The notes under the pieces are model-generated. The model was not told the DNA's origin. It worked only from the letters and a program-made list of their open reading frames with translations, and searched no databases. This document shows, one piece after another, positions 1-10,956 of a stretch of 64,000 bases of DNA. The stretch is from Nicotiana tabacum (taxonomy: Eukaryota > Streptophyta > Magnoliopsida > Solanales > Solanaceae). The number at the start of each line of letters is the position of its first letter. The first letter of the stretch is position 1. The stretch covers positions 75,703,519-75,767,518 of the forward strand of contig NC_134103.1 of NCBI RefSeq assembly GCF_000715075.1, in the 5' to 3' direction. The position numbers were made by a program, and so were the translations under genes.

Positions 1-624
1 CATCCTCTAACTGTTGCGACAACTTCAAGTTAACTCTAACTTGAATACTTTGAGTACCTATTACAATTGCCTCTAGATAAAGCTGAAATGTATAATATGA
101 AAACACCTACTACAATTGAACTAGAATAAAAGACAGACACTTGGAATTGGTTCTTCTATCTGGTTCATGTAGTTTCAGGTTCGCAAACTTAAATCACACA
201 CGAACTGCTTGCAAAATACCTTGCTATTTTGTTCTCAATTCACGTTTAACTTCTGCTTTTGTGCGTCGCCTGTCGAATGAGAACTTCCTGCGATTTATAG
301 AATTAGTAGAGTAGAAAGCAACTAAAGTTCTAATGCTACTCTTCCTTGGTGGAAGAGTTCTAGTTGATCTCAACCTCTAACTCCTCCCTTATCTTGGATA
401 GTGTTCTCTTTAATTAATAAGTTCTTCTCCTTATCAATTATACAATCTTTTCGATCAGGATATTCATTATTATGCCAGATTTCGTTTATCTCCTGCATGT
501 GCATCTCACGTGCTTTGAATCTGCCCGTGTCTACGCCTACCTGTGATGGACCTGAGGGATGGACCTGGTTCATGCCTGAGCTTCCTTTGTCAATCTTCAA
601 AACTAACCTTCACTTAGGCCAACA
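1..624 (-). mobile_element. Partial LTR of a Ty1/copia-type retrotransposon
   Basis: On the minus strand an LTR-like sequence starts with TGTTGGCC at 624 and runs off the left edge of the window. A purine-rich tract lies immediately upstream, as a polypurine tract would before a 3' LTR. A TATA-like element (minus TATAAATCGC) lies near 290-302. The only open frame of note on this strand is a short LTR-internal shadow. The internal region of the element is essentially missing, because xylanase 3' flank begins shortly to the right. The copia assignment is inferred from the TGTTGG start and the tract type; a solo or truncated LTR are both possible. Confidence 0.5.
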
Positions 625-638
625 AATTTCCCCTTTTT
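625..638 (-). other. Polypurine tract next to the copia-type LTR
   Basis: The minus-strand sequence AAAAAGGGGAAATT directly abuts the TGTTGG start of the LTR. This is the expected position of the plus-strand primer of an LTR element. Confidence 0.5.
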
Positions 639-782
639 GATGATGACAAACATAGGGTAAAATTCAAAATCTTGACATTACTAGGAATCAAATTTCTTTT
701 TAAGAATACAAATTTACATGAAAAATGAACTAACTCTTGTTCAGTTTATTAAAAGTTACATTATATGTTGAGTAGTTTTTGG

Positions 783-3700
783 CTAAATTTGAAGTGTAAT
801 GTGCTTAGTCTCGACACCACGGCCAAGTGAGAAATAAGAATTGATAACTTTGTGATTGTAAACAACAGAAACATTGTATTCACCTAAGAAACCTCTGAAA
901 CTATAGGAACCAAACTCATCTGTTTTGCCATGTTTCTTCTTAGTTTGCCATTCTTTCAATAGCAGCTTGTCAACAACATCACCTGTTGGAAGGTTTTGGA
1001 ATTTTTCATCGGTAAGGCACGTTTGGTAACATCCTCCTACGCTACGTGATGTCCAAAGCATGATCCCGTTCACACTTGGATGTGAGAATCCCTCTCTTAA
1101 AATTTGTTCCAAGTACATTGCTTGTTCTTCGAGTCCATACATTTTGCTAACATCCACTTCAGTTAGCCAAATAGGAAGCTTTAGCGTCGCCAATTTATCA
1201 AGAACAGCTCTCATAAAAGGAGGATTAGGTATAGCAAAATGACTCTCTAAACCAATTCCAGCTACAGTCACCCCGCCGTTCTTTAGTTCCTTAAACTTTT
1301 CAATGTACCTGTCTACACTAGCTTTCGAGTCACAACGTTCAACAACGTTGTACTCGTTGAGAAACAAGGTCGCCAGTGGATCTTCACGGTGCACTTTCTT
1401 GAACATATCTAAGGTAGCATTAGGTCCAAGCTTTCCCTCATAAAAATTGAAATGCAGAAGTTCATTGTTTACATCCCAATGTACAAACTCATTCCTGTAT
1501 TTACTTATCACACTTTTGATCCTGGATTTCATCGCTTGTTTCAGCTGAGGAGCGGTCATGTTTTCAAGCCAATCTTGTATATAGACAGGGTCATCCCAGA
1601 ACATGTTGTGTCCTCTGGCTATAAGTTTGTTTTTACGAACGAATTCCATCATTTGATCTACTAAGGTATAGTTGAATTGACCAAGTTGTGGCTCTGTCTT
1701 ATACCACTTGAGCTCATTTTCAAAAACTGTTGCTTTGAATCGCTTAGCGAACCATTCCTGCATTCACATTATTTACCTTAATGTAATGAAAATTAATTTT
1801 GACACCATAATTGCAACTACTGTACTCTTAGTAGCCCGATGCACTAAGCTCCCGCTATACGCGGGAACCAGGGAAAGGCCTGACCACAAGGCCGCTATAC
1901 GCGGGAACCAGGGAAAGGCCTGACCACAAGGGTCTATTGTACGCAGCCTTACCCTGCATTTCTGCAAGAGGCTGTTTCCACGGCTCGAACCCGTGATCTC
2001 CTGGTCACATGGCAACAACTTTACCGATCACGCCAAGGCTCGCCAACAACTACTGTACTCTTAGCAAATGAAGAAAAAAAGTAGACCTGATAAGGCAGAT
2101 TTCCAAGAATTGTTTTTGATACTGCACATCCAAATGGAAAATCTGTTGAAATTTGTTTTACTTTTACTGCTGCACCTGGCAACCTAAATCCATTTTCATC
2201 TACAACATGGACAGTAACGGCACGCTTCCTTTCCTGAAATGCTATGTTATGAATATATGTAACATAATTGAAGGGTTAGTTTCGCCGAAAGCATCAACTT
2301 ATCATTTATTTCACAAAAGTCACTTATCTATTTTTCATCACTTAAAAGTCACTCAACTTTACCTTTTTAACTTAAAAGTCATTGTAGTTCAAAACCTATA
2401 AAATATTCAATAAAAAATATAACATGGCATTACATTTAATTAAAAAAATCTAACAATAATGCCCACATAAGCTTAAATAGACTATATCTAAGTTATACCC
2501 ATTTCTTTCTCAGCTCGATTTCAGTCGATTTTTTGAATATTAGTTTTAATTTATTTTATATGAAAAACCGACTGATTTCGGCCGGTTTCTTAAAAAATAA
2601 GTTTCGCGGTATTCTAGAATAGTTTTTCGCTTTTTTGCGCAAAAAAAATTAAAAAATTAAAAAATAAAATATTTTGGAAAACCGACCAACTTCAATCTCA
2701 CATAACATATAAATGTACCACTGACAGACAAGAACAACAAGCTAATAAGAACCTATTTTCACAAGCTAATAAGAACATATAAATGTAAAAATAGGTTCTT
2801 ATTAGCTTGTTGTTCTTGTCTGTCAGTAGTACATTTATATGTTAGGTGGGATTGAAGTCGGTCGGTTTTTCATATAAAATAAATTAAAACTAATATTCAA
2901 AAAATCGACTGAAATCGGGCTGAGGAAAAAATGGGTCTAACTTAGATATGGTCTGTTTAAGCTTATGTGGCATTATTGTTAGATTTTTTGATTAAATGTA
3001 ATTTCATGTCATATTTGTTATTAGATTTTTTATAGTTTTTGAACTAGAATGACTTTTAAGTTACAAAGGTAAAGTTGAGTGACTTTTAAGTGATGAAAAA
3101 TAAATAAGTGACTTTTGCGAAAAAAATGATAAGTTTGATGAGCATGGGTGAAATTAACCCCATAATTGAATGTATTTCGCAGAAATAGTAGTTAAATAAA
3201 AACATTCAATCATATATTGAGTCAAATAATTAAGTCATAAATGGTGTTTAGTTCTTGCCGTGTTTATCCCTTCAAATTGAGTTTTTCTCCATTGCTTCTC
3301 TTTGAATGGCTGTAATGAATAGCTAATAAGCTCTATCTCCACATTCTTTCTTGTCCGATCCGAATTCTGCAAATGATAAAAAAAGATAGATGTTAAAAAA
3401 AAAAAAAAAAAAGACATGTAAGACCGAAGGAAATATATATACTTTTTTTGTAGTTTAACCGTTTGGTATTCGGAACCTACTGACCGACTAATTCACAATT
3501 ACACTATATAGGCCCAACTAAGGGGGTAACACAATTTCTAGCTATCAAGAAGTCTCGAACCTAACAGCTTGTTTGGATGATTGTTAGTCACTGTATCGTA
3601 TTGTATTGTTATTCTATAACAATGTTTGTTTTGATTATTTTATTAAAATTAGTTGTATTGTACTGTTAAATTTATTGTTCCGGAACAATAAAAAGTCTCA

Positions 3701-5509
3701 TTTTTTGAAACAACCGATTTGATGTGCTGGAATTGTTTCCTATTTTTCTTTCCAATTATGCCCTAACTTATTACTCCATAATTCTATTTTTCTCTTTACC
3801 TTTTTTTTTTATTTTAACTCCAAATTTTCAACCTATAACCTACTTTGTCATCGTCCCTTTGTTTTCTAGAACTTCTGCTGCTTCCAACTATAACGACAAG
3901 GGTGTTTTTCCTTCTTTTATTTTCTCCTAATTTGATTTTATCTCCAATTCTAATTTATCTTTGTTCTAGCAGTTCTCGTTCCTTTCTTTATCGTAGTTCT
4001 TTAACATTTTATTTATTATTTATTATTATTATTATTATCTAGTTAGGAATGGAGTGTACTTATTATTGTTTTTAATATTATTAACTTGTTCCACTAGTTT
4101 TGTTAGAATTTGCATGAATTTAATTGCTTAATCTATTTATAAGACATATTTGGTGATAAATTAGTAGAAAGAGATTTTCTTAAATTATTTTTATGCGTAA
4201 TTCTTGATAAATTTAATATTTAAATAATTGAGGGTATTTTAGTAAACTTATCGGTTACAGTACAGTACGATACAGTCAAACTAAACAACAAAATGTTATT
4301 TAACAATAGCAAACAATATAATCTATCCAAACGTTGTACTCATAAAACGATACAATACAATATAGTATAATACATTACAAAACAATAGGTAACAATGATC
4401 CAAACAGAGTGTAAAATATATTTTTATTCACAGGCTTGAAAAAAAAACATAACAAGTATAAAGAAAATGCACCTGAAAATCCATCTGAGAAGAGGTGGAA
4501 GGTGAATCCCAACGGAAACCACCTTTGAGAAAAGACCAACATCCTTTCTTGGCTATAACACTTCCTATACATTTTGCAAATGTGTTCTCTACCTTGATTG
4601 TAGCTGATATTAGAGCAGAATCTGCATTTTTCACTCTCACCCAACCTGTGAAAAATAAAATTTGTTACCCCACATAATACCTATGCTTTAAAAACTAGTC
4701 CTACTTTTAGATTTAAACTGAGTTCAGAGTAATATGATGAGCAATTAAAGTATAATAAGACGACGACGACAACAACAATAATAACAGTACAAGAAATTAA
4801 GAGGAACTTAACTGGAGAAGGAATAAAACGAGCCCGGAGATAGATTTTGCAAGGTAAAAGTAGGTGAATTAACCATATCTCCATTGATATCTTTGACCGG
4901 TTTATATTCAGGCAATTTATTCACTAGAATTCCTCCATTGTAAAGTGGCGCCTCTGGATCCGCTTGACACTGTCAACAAACCAAGAAATGATATACCGTC
5001 AAACCTCTATATAACATCATCTTTATATAACAATCAAGCTAAATTTTCTCAGAATCGATTTTTTATGTTATGTTATAATATATGTCCTCTATAACAGTAC
5101 TTCACTATAACATTTAAAAAATATCGAAACAAACACGCCTTGTTATAAAGAGGTTTGACGGTACATCACATTATTTAATGTTATTAGTTCATTAGTTTTG
5201 GTAGTATGACTTCTTAAAAATGCTTTATTACCTCTGTCCAAGCCGAAGAATCATAAACAGGCCCATCTGAAATACAAAGAATATGAAATGAGAATAGAAG
5301 AATCAGATGCAAATCCACGATTTAAATGAGAATACAAAGTATTATTGCACCAATTCTTATATAAGTATTTCAAGCATATAAAAGTACGATTAAAAGAAAG
5401 AGAAGAAAGTAAAAGAACCATCATGTTTAGCTTGGGAAGAGGTAGCAAAGAAAATAAAAGGAAAGAGGGTCCAAAGTAATGGACTTATCCCCCACTTCAA
5501 CATCAACAT
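783..5509 (-). CDS. GH10 endo-1,4-beta-xylanase-like protein with CBM22-type module, seven exons
   Basis: Exons read on the minus strand are 5509-5419, 5266-5232, 4969-4813, 4645-4473, 3366-3259, 2233-2087 and 1757-783. They join in frame to 561 residues, close to the plant family length as I know it. Residues 1-27 form a hydrophobic signal peptide, so the product should be secreted to the cell wall, where the family cleaves or transglycosylates xylan. Residues about 45-200 match the N-terminal carbohydrate-binding region (motifs PLYNGG, KKGCWSFLKGGF). The GH10 barrel follows from about residue 205. The acid/base Glu is at about residue 336 in WDVNNE and the nucleophile Glu at about 437 in WLTEVDV; both are present. 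The C-terminus carries the family's ETKHITLQI ending. Intron 5 uses a GC donor; the others are GT-AG. Four introns hold short TEs. The ATG at 5509 was chosen because it opens the signal peptide. A second in-frame ATG at 5503 would lose two residues. Confidence 0.92.
1832..2046 (-). mobile_element. tRNA-derived SINE (Au/TS-like) in xylanase intron 6
   Basis: An internal Pol III promoter is readable on the minus strand: a box A-like TGGCGTGATCGG and box B GGTTCGAGCC. The downstream body has the conserved plant SINE text around AGAAATGCAGGGTAAGGCTG. Perfect 18-bp direct repeats (CAACTACTGTACTCTTAG) flank it at 1814-1831 and 2047-2064. A 40-bp stretch is duplicated in tandem at 1851-1890 and 1891-1930. 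The family name is from memory of plant SINEs; the SINE call itself is secure. Confidence 0.88.
2273..3161. mobile_element. Foldback (Mutator-like) MITE, 889 bp, in xylanase intron 5
   Basis: The element is almost wholly one imperfect inverted repeat. Its outer arms (about 2273-2580 and 2860-3161) and inner arms (about 2690-2760 and 2785-2860) are reverse complements, with an unpaired stretch of about 100 bp in the left arm. The ends read GGGTTAGTTTCGCC and, inverted, GGGGTTAATTTCACC. A perfect 9-bp target duplication, ATAATTGAA, lies at 2264-2272 and 3162-3170. Long inverted repeats plus a 9-bp duplication are typical of Mutator-like elements. No transposase is present, so it is non-autonomous. 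Confidence 0.85.
3565..4411. mobile_element. Harbinger/Tourist-like MITE, 847 bp, in xylanase intron 4
   Basis: The terminal inverted repeats share TGTTTGGAT.ATTGTTA (left near 3572-3589, right near 4389-4406). They are bounded by TAA at 3562-3564 and TAA at 4412-4414. A 3-bp TAA duplication and this end type fit PIF/Harbinger-derived MITEs. The interior is AT-rich and has no coding content. Confidence 0.7.
4996..5161. mobile_element. Short TA-flanked MITE, 166 bp, in xylanase intron 2
   Basis: The ends are inverted repeats built on CCGTCAAACCTCT.TATAACA. They are flanked by TA at 4994-4995 and 5162-5163, suggesting a Tc1/mariner-type (Stowaway-class) target duplication. The interior is AT-rich with no coding content. 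Confidence 0.75.
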
Positions 5510-5557
5510 GTTGTTTCTCTGTTTGGTAACAACTCTCAACACTTTCTACAAAATTTG

Positions 5558-5566
5558 TTATAAATA
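5558..5566 (-). promoter_or_regulatory. Possible TATA box of the xylanase gene
   Basis: The minus-strand TATTTATAA lies about 50 bases upstream of the chosen ATG, which would imply a short 5' leader. AT-rich surroundings make chance occurrence quite possible. Confidence 0.25.
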
Positions 5567-5706
5567 CGTTTTTGTTTTCCTGTTAAATTTGCAACGTAAA
5601 TGAAGTCTCATAAATGCATTAATTGAACTAAGATGGCTTCCCTTTTCCTGTTTCGATACAGACTTCCTAAATTAGCATCATTATTTTGGAGAATAGAGAA
5701 ATAATA

Positions 5707-5967
5707 CTTCATCTGTTCACTTTTATTTGACATCTATACTAAAAATAGATTTTCATTTTTACTTGTCACTTTACTCATATCAGGAGAAGACAATTTTTTT
5801 TTCCTGTTATACCCACAATATTTATTACTCATTTCAAATCATTTTCTCAAATCCAATAAAGCATGCATAAATTAATATGGGTATCATGGTAAATTATGCA
5901 CATAATTTATTATTTCTTAAGGGGCGTAAAAAGTCAAAATGTGCCAAATAAAAATGAACGGAGAGAG
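5707..5967. mobile_element. Stowaway-like MITE, 261 bp, upstream of the xylanase gene
   Basis: The left end CTTCATCTGTTCACTTTTAT and the right end (inverted CTCTCTCCGTTCATTTTTAT) match the classical Stowaway terminus CTCCCTCCGTTC. TA duplications lie at 5705-5706 and 5968-5969. It sits about 200 bp upstream of the xylanase start. Confidence 0.85.
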
Positions 5968-6875
5968 TAGTTTTTTCTCCTCATTTATATTCATGCTTCC
6001 ATTAATTACTTGCTAGTTATTAATTACTTGTGTCCTTCATATATTGGATACGAAATCTAAGATATAAATTTGAATTCCGGATTATATTATTGATAAAAGA
6101 TTTCAAGAAAATTAGCTTGATAAAAAAGACAATAATACATTGGCGTTTAAAAAATAAATAAAATGAGGGTGGATATTTGAAAAAGTTGTATAAGCTATGC
6201 TTATAATATAATGTTGAACAATAAGACATATTTCAAAATAGAATAAGTGTCATACAATTGAGGGCAAATAAAGTATTTTTGTAGGCTTAATAAAATTTAG
6301 GAGTTACCTTTTCCTAATATTACATTGGTTTACAAAATGAAAAAACTTAGCAATAAGGATAAAGATAGTTCCACAACACACACAACTACTATTATTTATC
6401 TTTTGTATGGACTTCTAACGCCCTTTGTTTGATTTCTTGCCTTCTCCTCGCTCTCCCCCATCAATGAACTTTGTTAACTAGAAGTGGCAAAATTAACCCG
6501 TTTGTTTTTAATCCGTCCAATTTTAAACAGGTTAGATCATGACCTATTTATTGATACAATAGCCTTTTTATTGACAGGATGAGCCAACGAGTTGAACTTG
6601 AAATGGTCCTTCGAAAGATCGGGTCAAAATGGGTCAAGACAATGTAGTGATGGCTCAAAGTCCAACCCAAACCAAAGTATTGAAAATTATATCAATTTGG
6701 AAAAAACTTGAGAATTATATCAATTTGGAGATAACTAACTTGTGTTTCCTTGCCGAACTTATCATTGATATCCAATCCCGTGAGCCAAGTGAGGGGCCCC
6801 ACTATAGCTAACATATCAAGAGTGGCTCATCGTCGACGAATTGTTTTTACTAGAGCTTCAAAAAGAGTGAATTAA
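5968..6875. other. Intergenic, no gene seen
   Basis: AT-rich sequence. The stretch around 6485-6640 resembles short dispersed text (repeated variants of GACCCA and GGGTCA) that recurs near 8640-8780, but no boundaries or target duplication could be found. Confidence 0.5.
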
Positions 6876-7445
6876 GTAGGCGTTTGGACATAAGAATTGT
6901 AAAATTTCGGGAAAAAAATAAAAATATTTTTCAAGTAAAAATGATATTTGAAAATTAGAGTTGTGTTTGGACATGAATGTAATTTTGAGTTGTTTTTAAA
7001 ATTTTGTGAGTGATCTGAGTAAAAATTTTAAAAACTTTTATTTTTTTTTTGAAAAGGAGTAACCGGGCTTCTTTGAAGTAATAAGACTATTCAAATTCCA
7101 ATATTCATGGAGAAAAAATCATAATAAATGTAAAGAAGAGGCATCTTTTACCCAATAGCAAAGAGTTTGAATCAAGATTTCCAGATGAACGGGGTAGGGT
7201 ATTAGTAAATCTAATAGATAATTTAGATGTGAAAAATTATCCTCTAAAAAAGAAAATGTTGAATGAATTGATCGTAAATTATGAGATTTAAAAATCTTTT
7301 TTCCTTCGAAAGAAGATAACTTTTTTTGGAGTTTTTCAAATTTTTGAAAAATTCCAAAATCCATTGTCAAGTAAAAATTTAAAAATATATGATCAAATAC
7401 TTATTTCAAAAAAAAGTAAAATTTTTCTAATGTCCAAACGGACTC
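6876..7445. mobile_element. Harbinger/Tourist-like MITE, 570 bp
   Basis: The ends are inverted repeats sharing CGTTTGGACAT.AGAA (left GTAGGCGTTTGGACATAAG, right inverted GAGTCCGTTTGGACATTAG). TAA lies at both flanks (6873-6875 and 7446-7448). AT-rich and non-coding. Confidence 0.7.
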
Positions 7446-9089
7446 TAAATTTGCACGAATTTCTATGTTGAGCCGGGTACGCTAGGCTGCACTCGCTTGA
7501 CATCCACCCTCTTTGACTTTCCTAATCTTTAAAATGTATACTGTATACTTACATAGACCATTTACCATAAAAAGAAGTCCCGTGTCCACTACTCAACCCC
7601 TACTTAGGTGTACCGTCTAAAAGAATCCCAATGTGGCATTTAGTAACCTAGTGCAATTTGAGTCCAAACTTATTTGATCCGATCATTTGTTGAACTCATC
7701 TCATTTTGACCAAATTTATTTCAGCATATTTAAAGTTGGACTGATTTTAGCCTAAAGTCCAAATTAATCCATGAATAATTTTGTTAAAATATTTTTAAAA
7801 TAATATTTTTTATTAGATACGTTATATATGACCATAACAAATAAAAAAAGAGAAATTTTTAGAAACAACTATTGTTTAGTGGCTATTAACTTCCTATAAC
7901 TACCATATACATAATTACTTCCTATAGCTACTATTCAGTTGTTACAGTAGTGTATTCGTTGTATTCGCACTGCTGTATTCAAAAAGCGTCTAAAATCAGG
8001 GCAGTCCAATTGTACGCGCATGTATTCGCATATATTCGCGCCATATATCCATGCATACAGTAATGACAATCACCTTAAAAATAGATATGTCCAACTGTCT
8101 AATAACAGAAATAATATCAATTAGCGTGATACACTCCTAATATAACTCAACAAAATCAATTCTAACATGCCTCATTATCAACCCAATTAATTAGAATGAT
8201 TTTTCAGTTGTATATAATTGTTGTACTTTACTTTTGTATTTAGTGTGTTTCAATTTTTTTTTACTGTTGCATTCATTAGATTCAATATTTGTATTTACTG
8301 TATTCACTATTTTATATTCAGTATATTCAAATGTATTTATATTAACATTATTTTGTTGGGATTTTGAGAGAGAATCGCGTGTTAACTGAAAGAAAGAGGA
8401 AAGACATGAATAGCGTATTTCACGCTTTAATGGTAATATATACCATAAATACTTATTTTGCTATACAATATAAAAAGTAGCTATAGAAAATAATATTTTA
8501 AAATAATTTTAGTTTATAATAATTATGGTGTATACCTTTGCTATAGGAGGTAAAATAGTCTTACCTGATAATTAAGCAGTATATAAGAAAATAATACACA
8601 TTAATTAAAGCTTGATAAGAGTGTGGGGCTAAGCTTTGACCCAGATTTTAGCCCAACTTGACCCAGCTCATCTCAACCCAAGCTACTTTTGGACGGATCA
8701 ATTGACTTACCTATTTATTGAATTAATCTGTTTTGACCTATCCAAAATCAGCCCAACCCGCCCATGTGACACCGTAGTCAACCCTTCACTCATTGAAGTC
8801 AAATCGAAGCAATAGTGCTTAGTACAGTTCTACAGCTCTACAATCACTCGTGTAAATAGCAAATTCATATAAGCATCCAAGATGATACCAGTAAGTGCCT
8901 TCCATTTAATTGTGGCGAAAAAATATTGCTTAATACAGTTTTACAGCTCCAAATCAGACAACAATTGAGATTTACTCGGCCAGATAAACAAATTCATGCT
9001 AATCAAACAAGGTCGAGACAGCAAGGGGTTCTCGGACCCTGCAGGGATGGAGCGACAAATTATTTTTTTTATGAATTTAAGAGAAGGTC
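7446..9089. other. Intergenic; TGTATTC-rich dispersed repeat at about 7860-8570
   Basis: No gene is seen. Between about 7930 and 8340 the motif TGTATTC, with variants such as TATATTC and GCATTC, recurs many times. The stretch opens with TAGTGGCTATTAACTTCC and closes with TTGCTATAGGAGG, which looks like a degenerate mobile repeat. Its ends and target duplication could not be defined. Confidence 0.35.
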
Positions 9090-9175
9090 ATGGAGACTTG
9101 GATCAATGATAAAATAGAATTCTGGGTCGCGAACAGTGATTCGATTGAGGATGAAGAAAGAGAACTCTTGCTTTC
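9090..9175 (+). pseudogene. ycf2: Plastid ycf2-like fragment (candidate NUPT)
   Basis: The translation from 9090 reads WINDKIEFWVANSDSIEDEE followed by RELL. This is nearly the same as a conserved stretch of the plastid Ycf2 protein as I remember it (WI.DKIESWVANSDSI.DEERE). The open frame continues to 9416, but beyond about 9175 I see no Ycf2 resemblance. The match covers only a few dozen codons, so this is a nuclear copy of a plastid segment or a rearranged remnant, not a working gene. Confidence 0.6.
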
Positions 9176-9274
9176 CAAATTGCATAAGCGAAAGGACATC
9201 ATGTTAGCAGGAAACATTTCCTATCAATCCTCACACTTGACCTCATACCCGAAACTGTACGAAAAACTTATCAA

Positions 9275-9737
9275 TTACGATAAAACATCAGTCTTCTTTG
9301 ATCTCCTGCTTGCATATATCTTTGAATATAAGCTCCTTGTTGTGATCGATAACAAGACATGTAATCCAAATCCAACGATACATGCTATAGCCATAACTAT
9401 GAACACAAACCTGTAACAATGAGCACCTATATATACATGTGTTACCACCACCGACTGTCTTTGTTGCCTGAGCATCATAGAATAAACCAGCAAGCAAGCC
9501 AGAGAAGAGAAACGAGCTGAGAGGTTGGTTGAGGATAAGGATATTATAGATTAGACCATAGTACTTAGTTCAGAGGCAGTTGGAACAGTTACAGCAAGAC
9601 GAACTCCATAGCAAATTCCTACGATGATAGAGCCAATGTATACTGATCCTGGCATAGCCATGGCCATAAGGATGTATCTAACTACCATTAGAATTTGGGA
9701 AGCAGCATTCCATATAGGCCTTGGTGTTGCAGCTTTC
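9275..9737 (-). pseudogene. NFD4/nodulin-like MFS transporter, third (C-terminal) exon, broken
   Basis: The frame starting near 9737 reads TPRPIWNAASQ, then membrane-type text ending GSVYIGSIIVGICYGVRLA and TVPTASEL. After a frame change it continues GLIYNILILN and FLFSGLLAGLFYDAQAT, then after a second change GAHCYRFVFIVMAIACIVGF to a stop at 9275. This is the C-terminal transmembrane part of the plant nodulin-like/NFD4 branch of the major facilitator superfamily. The first lesion, near 9566, is an apparent deletion of about 10 bp that removes the family's FGLK segment. The second, near 9433, is an expansion of a TA run that adds about four bases. The exon start is uncertain. It belongs with the exons at 22199-22367 and 35116-36102. 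Confidence 0.82.
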
Positions 9738-10239
9738 CTTCAATCACAGAAACGAAGATCAGCAAAGGAATATCATAGAGATGATTAAGAGGCAAAAAAC
9801 AACAACAACAACCGTCAATAGTGGGGTCTAGGGTAAAAAAATATATTACTCAAATCGTCAATAATATGTTCCTAGAAGAAGAGGTGAATGTTGGATCTAG
9901 AGTTTGTCGATTCAAAATGATTGTAATCTTAGTATAGGTAATTTTTATTTTTGTTTACATATCTAATATAAATTTGAGTTGAAAATAATGAGTTCAGTTG
10001 AATCCACCCCAACTTCTCTGTTTTCTCCGCCACTACATTTCTTCGGGATTTGGCTCAACTCCTGTACAGTATCTCTCCATTTCCATCGGTGCATGTCTAA
10101 TTTAATGACATCTGTCATCTTTCAGATCCAAGGGCCAAAATTTATTTAGACTAAATTATGATTAAACTACATTCTCTTGTTGGGTTAGTATCAAAATTGG
10201 AAAGAGAAATCAACTATCCGAAAATCTTGCTGGGAATTT
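9738..10239. other. Intron-2 remnant of the broken transporter gene, non-coding
   Basis: AT-rich sequence between exon 3 and the solo LTR. No gene is recognised. Confidence 0.45.
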
Positions 10240-10951
10240 TGTTAGTTTCCTGTATTCGAATAATACATTCAAAAAATAAAAAACTAGAAATGTAGAAGAG
10301 CAGAATTATTCCGAGCCTACTGAATTCACAATGTTATTTTCTTAAGGAACTTAATCTCCTCCTAGTACCCGAGGTTTAGGATTATTTTCTCCCAGGATAG
10401 AACAGATTACCCTCACTGGTGTAGCCGTACTTCAAACCCCAGTGACAACGAACGCAAAGAACAATAGTAAATCACACTTACTGCTTTCTTTTTCTGTTAA
10501 AACAATGTAGAAAGAAGAAGGATAAATCAGAATTTTCGTAAGGAAAATCTGAGGCAGAGTTCATATATTTATAGCCAAAAAACGTTGGGTTATACTGAAG
10601 AGTTACAACTCTTCATGTAAGGTTGCAACTCAAAATGGCTGTTTCATAAAACGATCATTTATGCAAACCGCCAAATTCAAATTATAACGGGAAAATTAAA
10701 ACGGAGGAAAATTGAATTACCGTTACTATTACCGAAATCGAGCGAGCGACGACGACGACGGCGCAAGGATTGCCTTCTTCTTAACTCTTTAAGAGCTAGA
10801 AGAAGAGCAATTGTATATATACCCATCAAAAGTCTTTTCCTCCTCCAATATGAGACAACGTCCCTTTGTCAAGTAGGGAAAATTAACATTTTATTTTCCC
10901 TCCAATTTCTCATTTACCCTCTTTTAAGCTCTAAGAAGCTTAAACCCAACA
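10240..10951 (-). mobile_element. Solo LTR, 712 bp, with 5-bp target duplication AATTT
   Basis: On the minus strand it begins TGTTGGGTTTAAGC and ends GGAAACTAACA. AATTT is present at 10235-10239 and 10952-10956. A TATA-like GGCTATAAATATATG lies near 10560-10577. No primer-binding site, polypurine tract or internal region is adjacent, so this is one LTR left by recombination between the two LTRs of an element. A copia origin is likely from its size and TGTTGG end, but is not shown. Confidence 0.8.
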
Positions 10952-10956
10952 AATTT

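Noticed and set aside
370..600. Open frame of 76 codons on the minus strand
   Set aside because: It lies wholly within the copia-type LTR and has no resemblance to a protein family.
1950..2040. Possible tRNA gene
   Set aside because: Box A and box B are present, but no cloverleaf closes and the sequence lies in a SINE with target duplication.
4375..4644. Alternative frames over exon 4 of the xylanase gene
   Set aside because: Only the frame joining exons 3 and 5 keeps the family motif and exact splice phases.
9275..9493. A small separate membrane protein gene
   Set aside because: It is the last exon of the broken NFD4-like gene in one of its frames.
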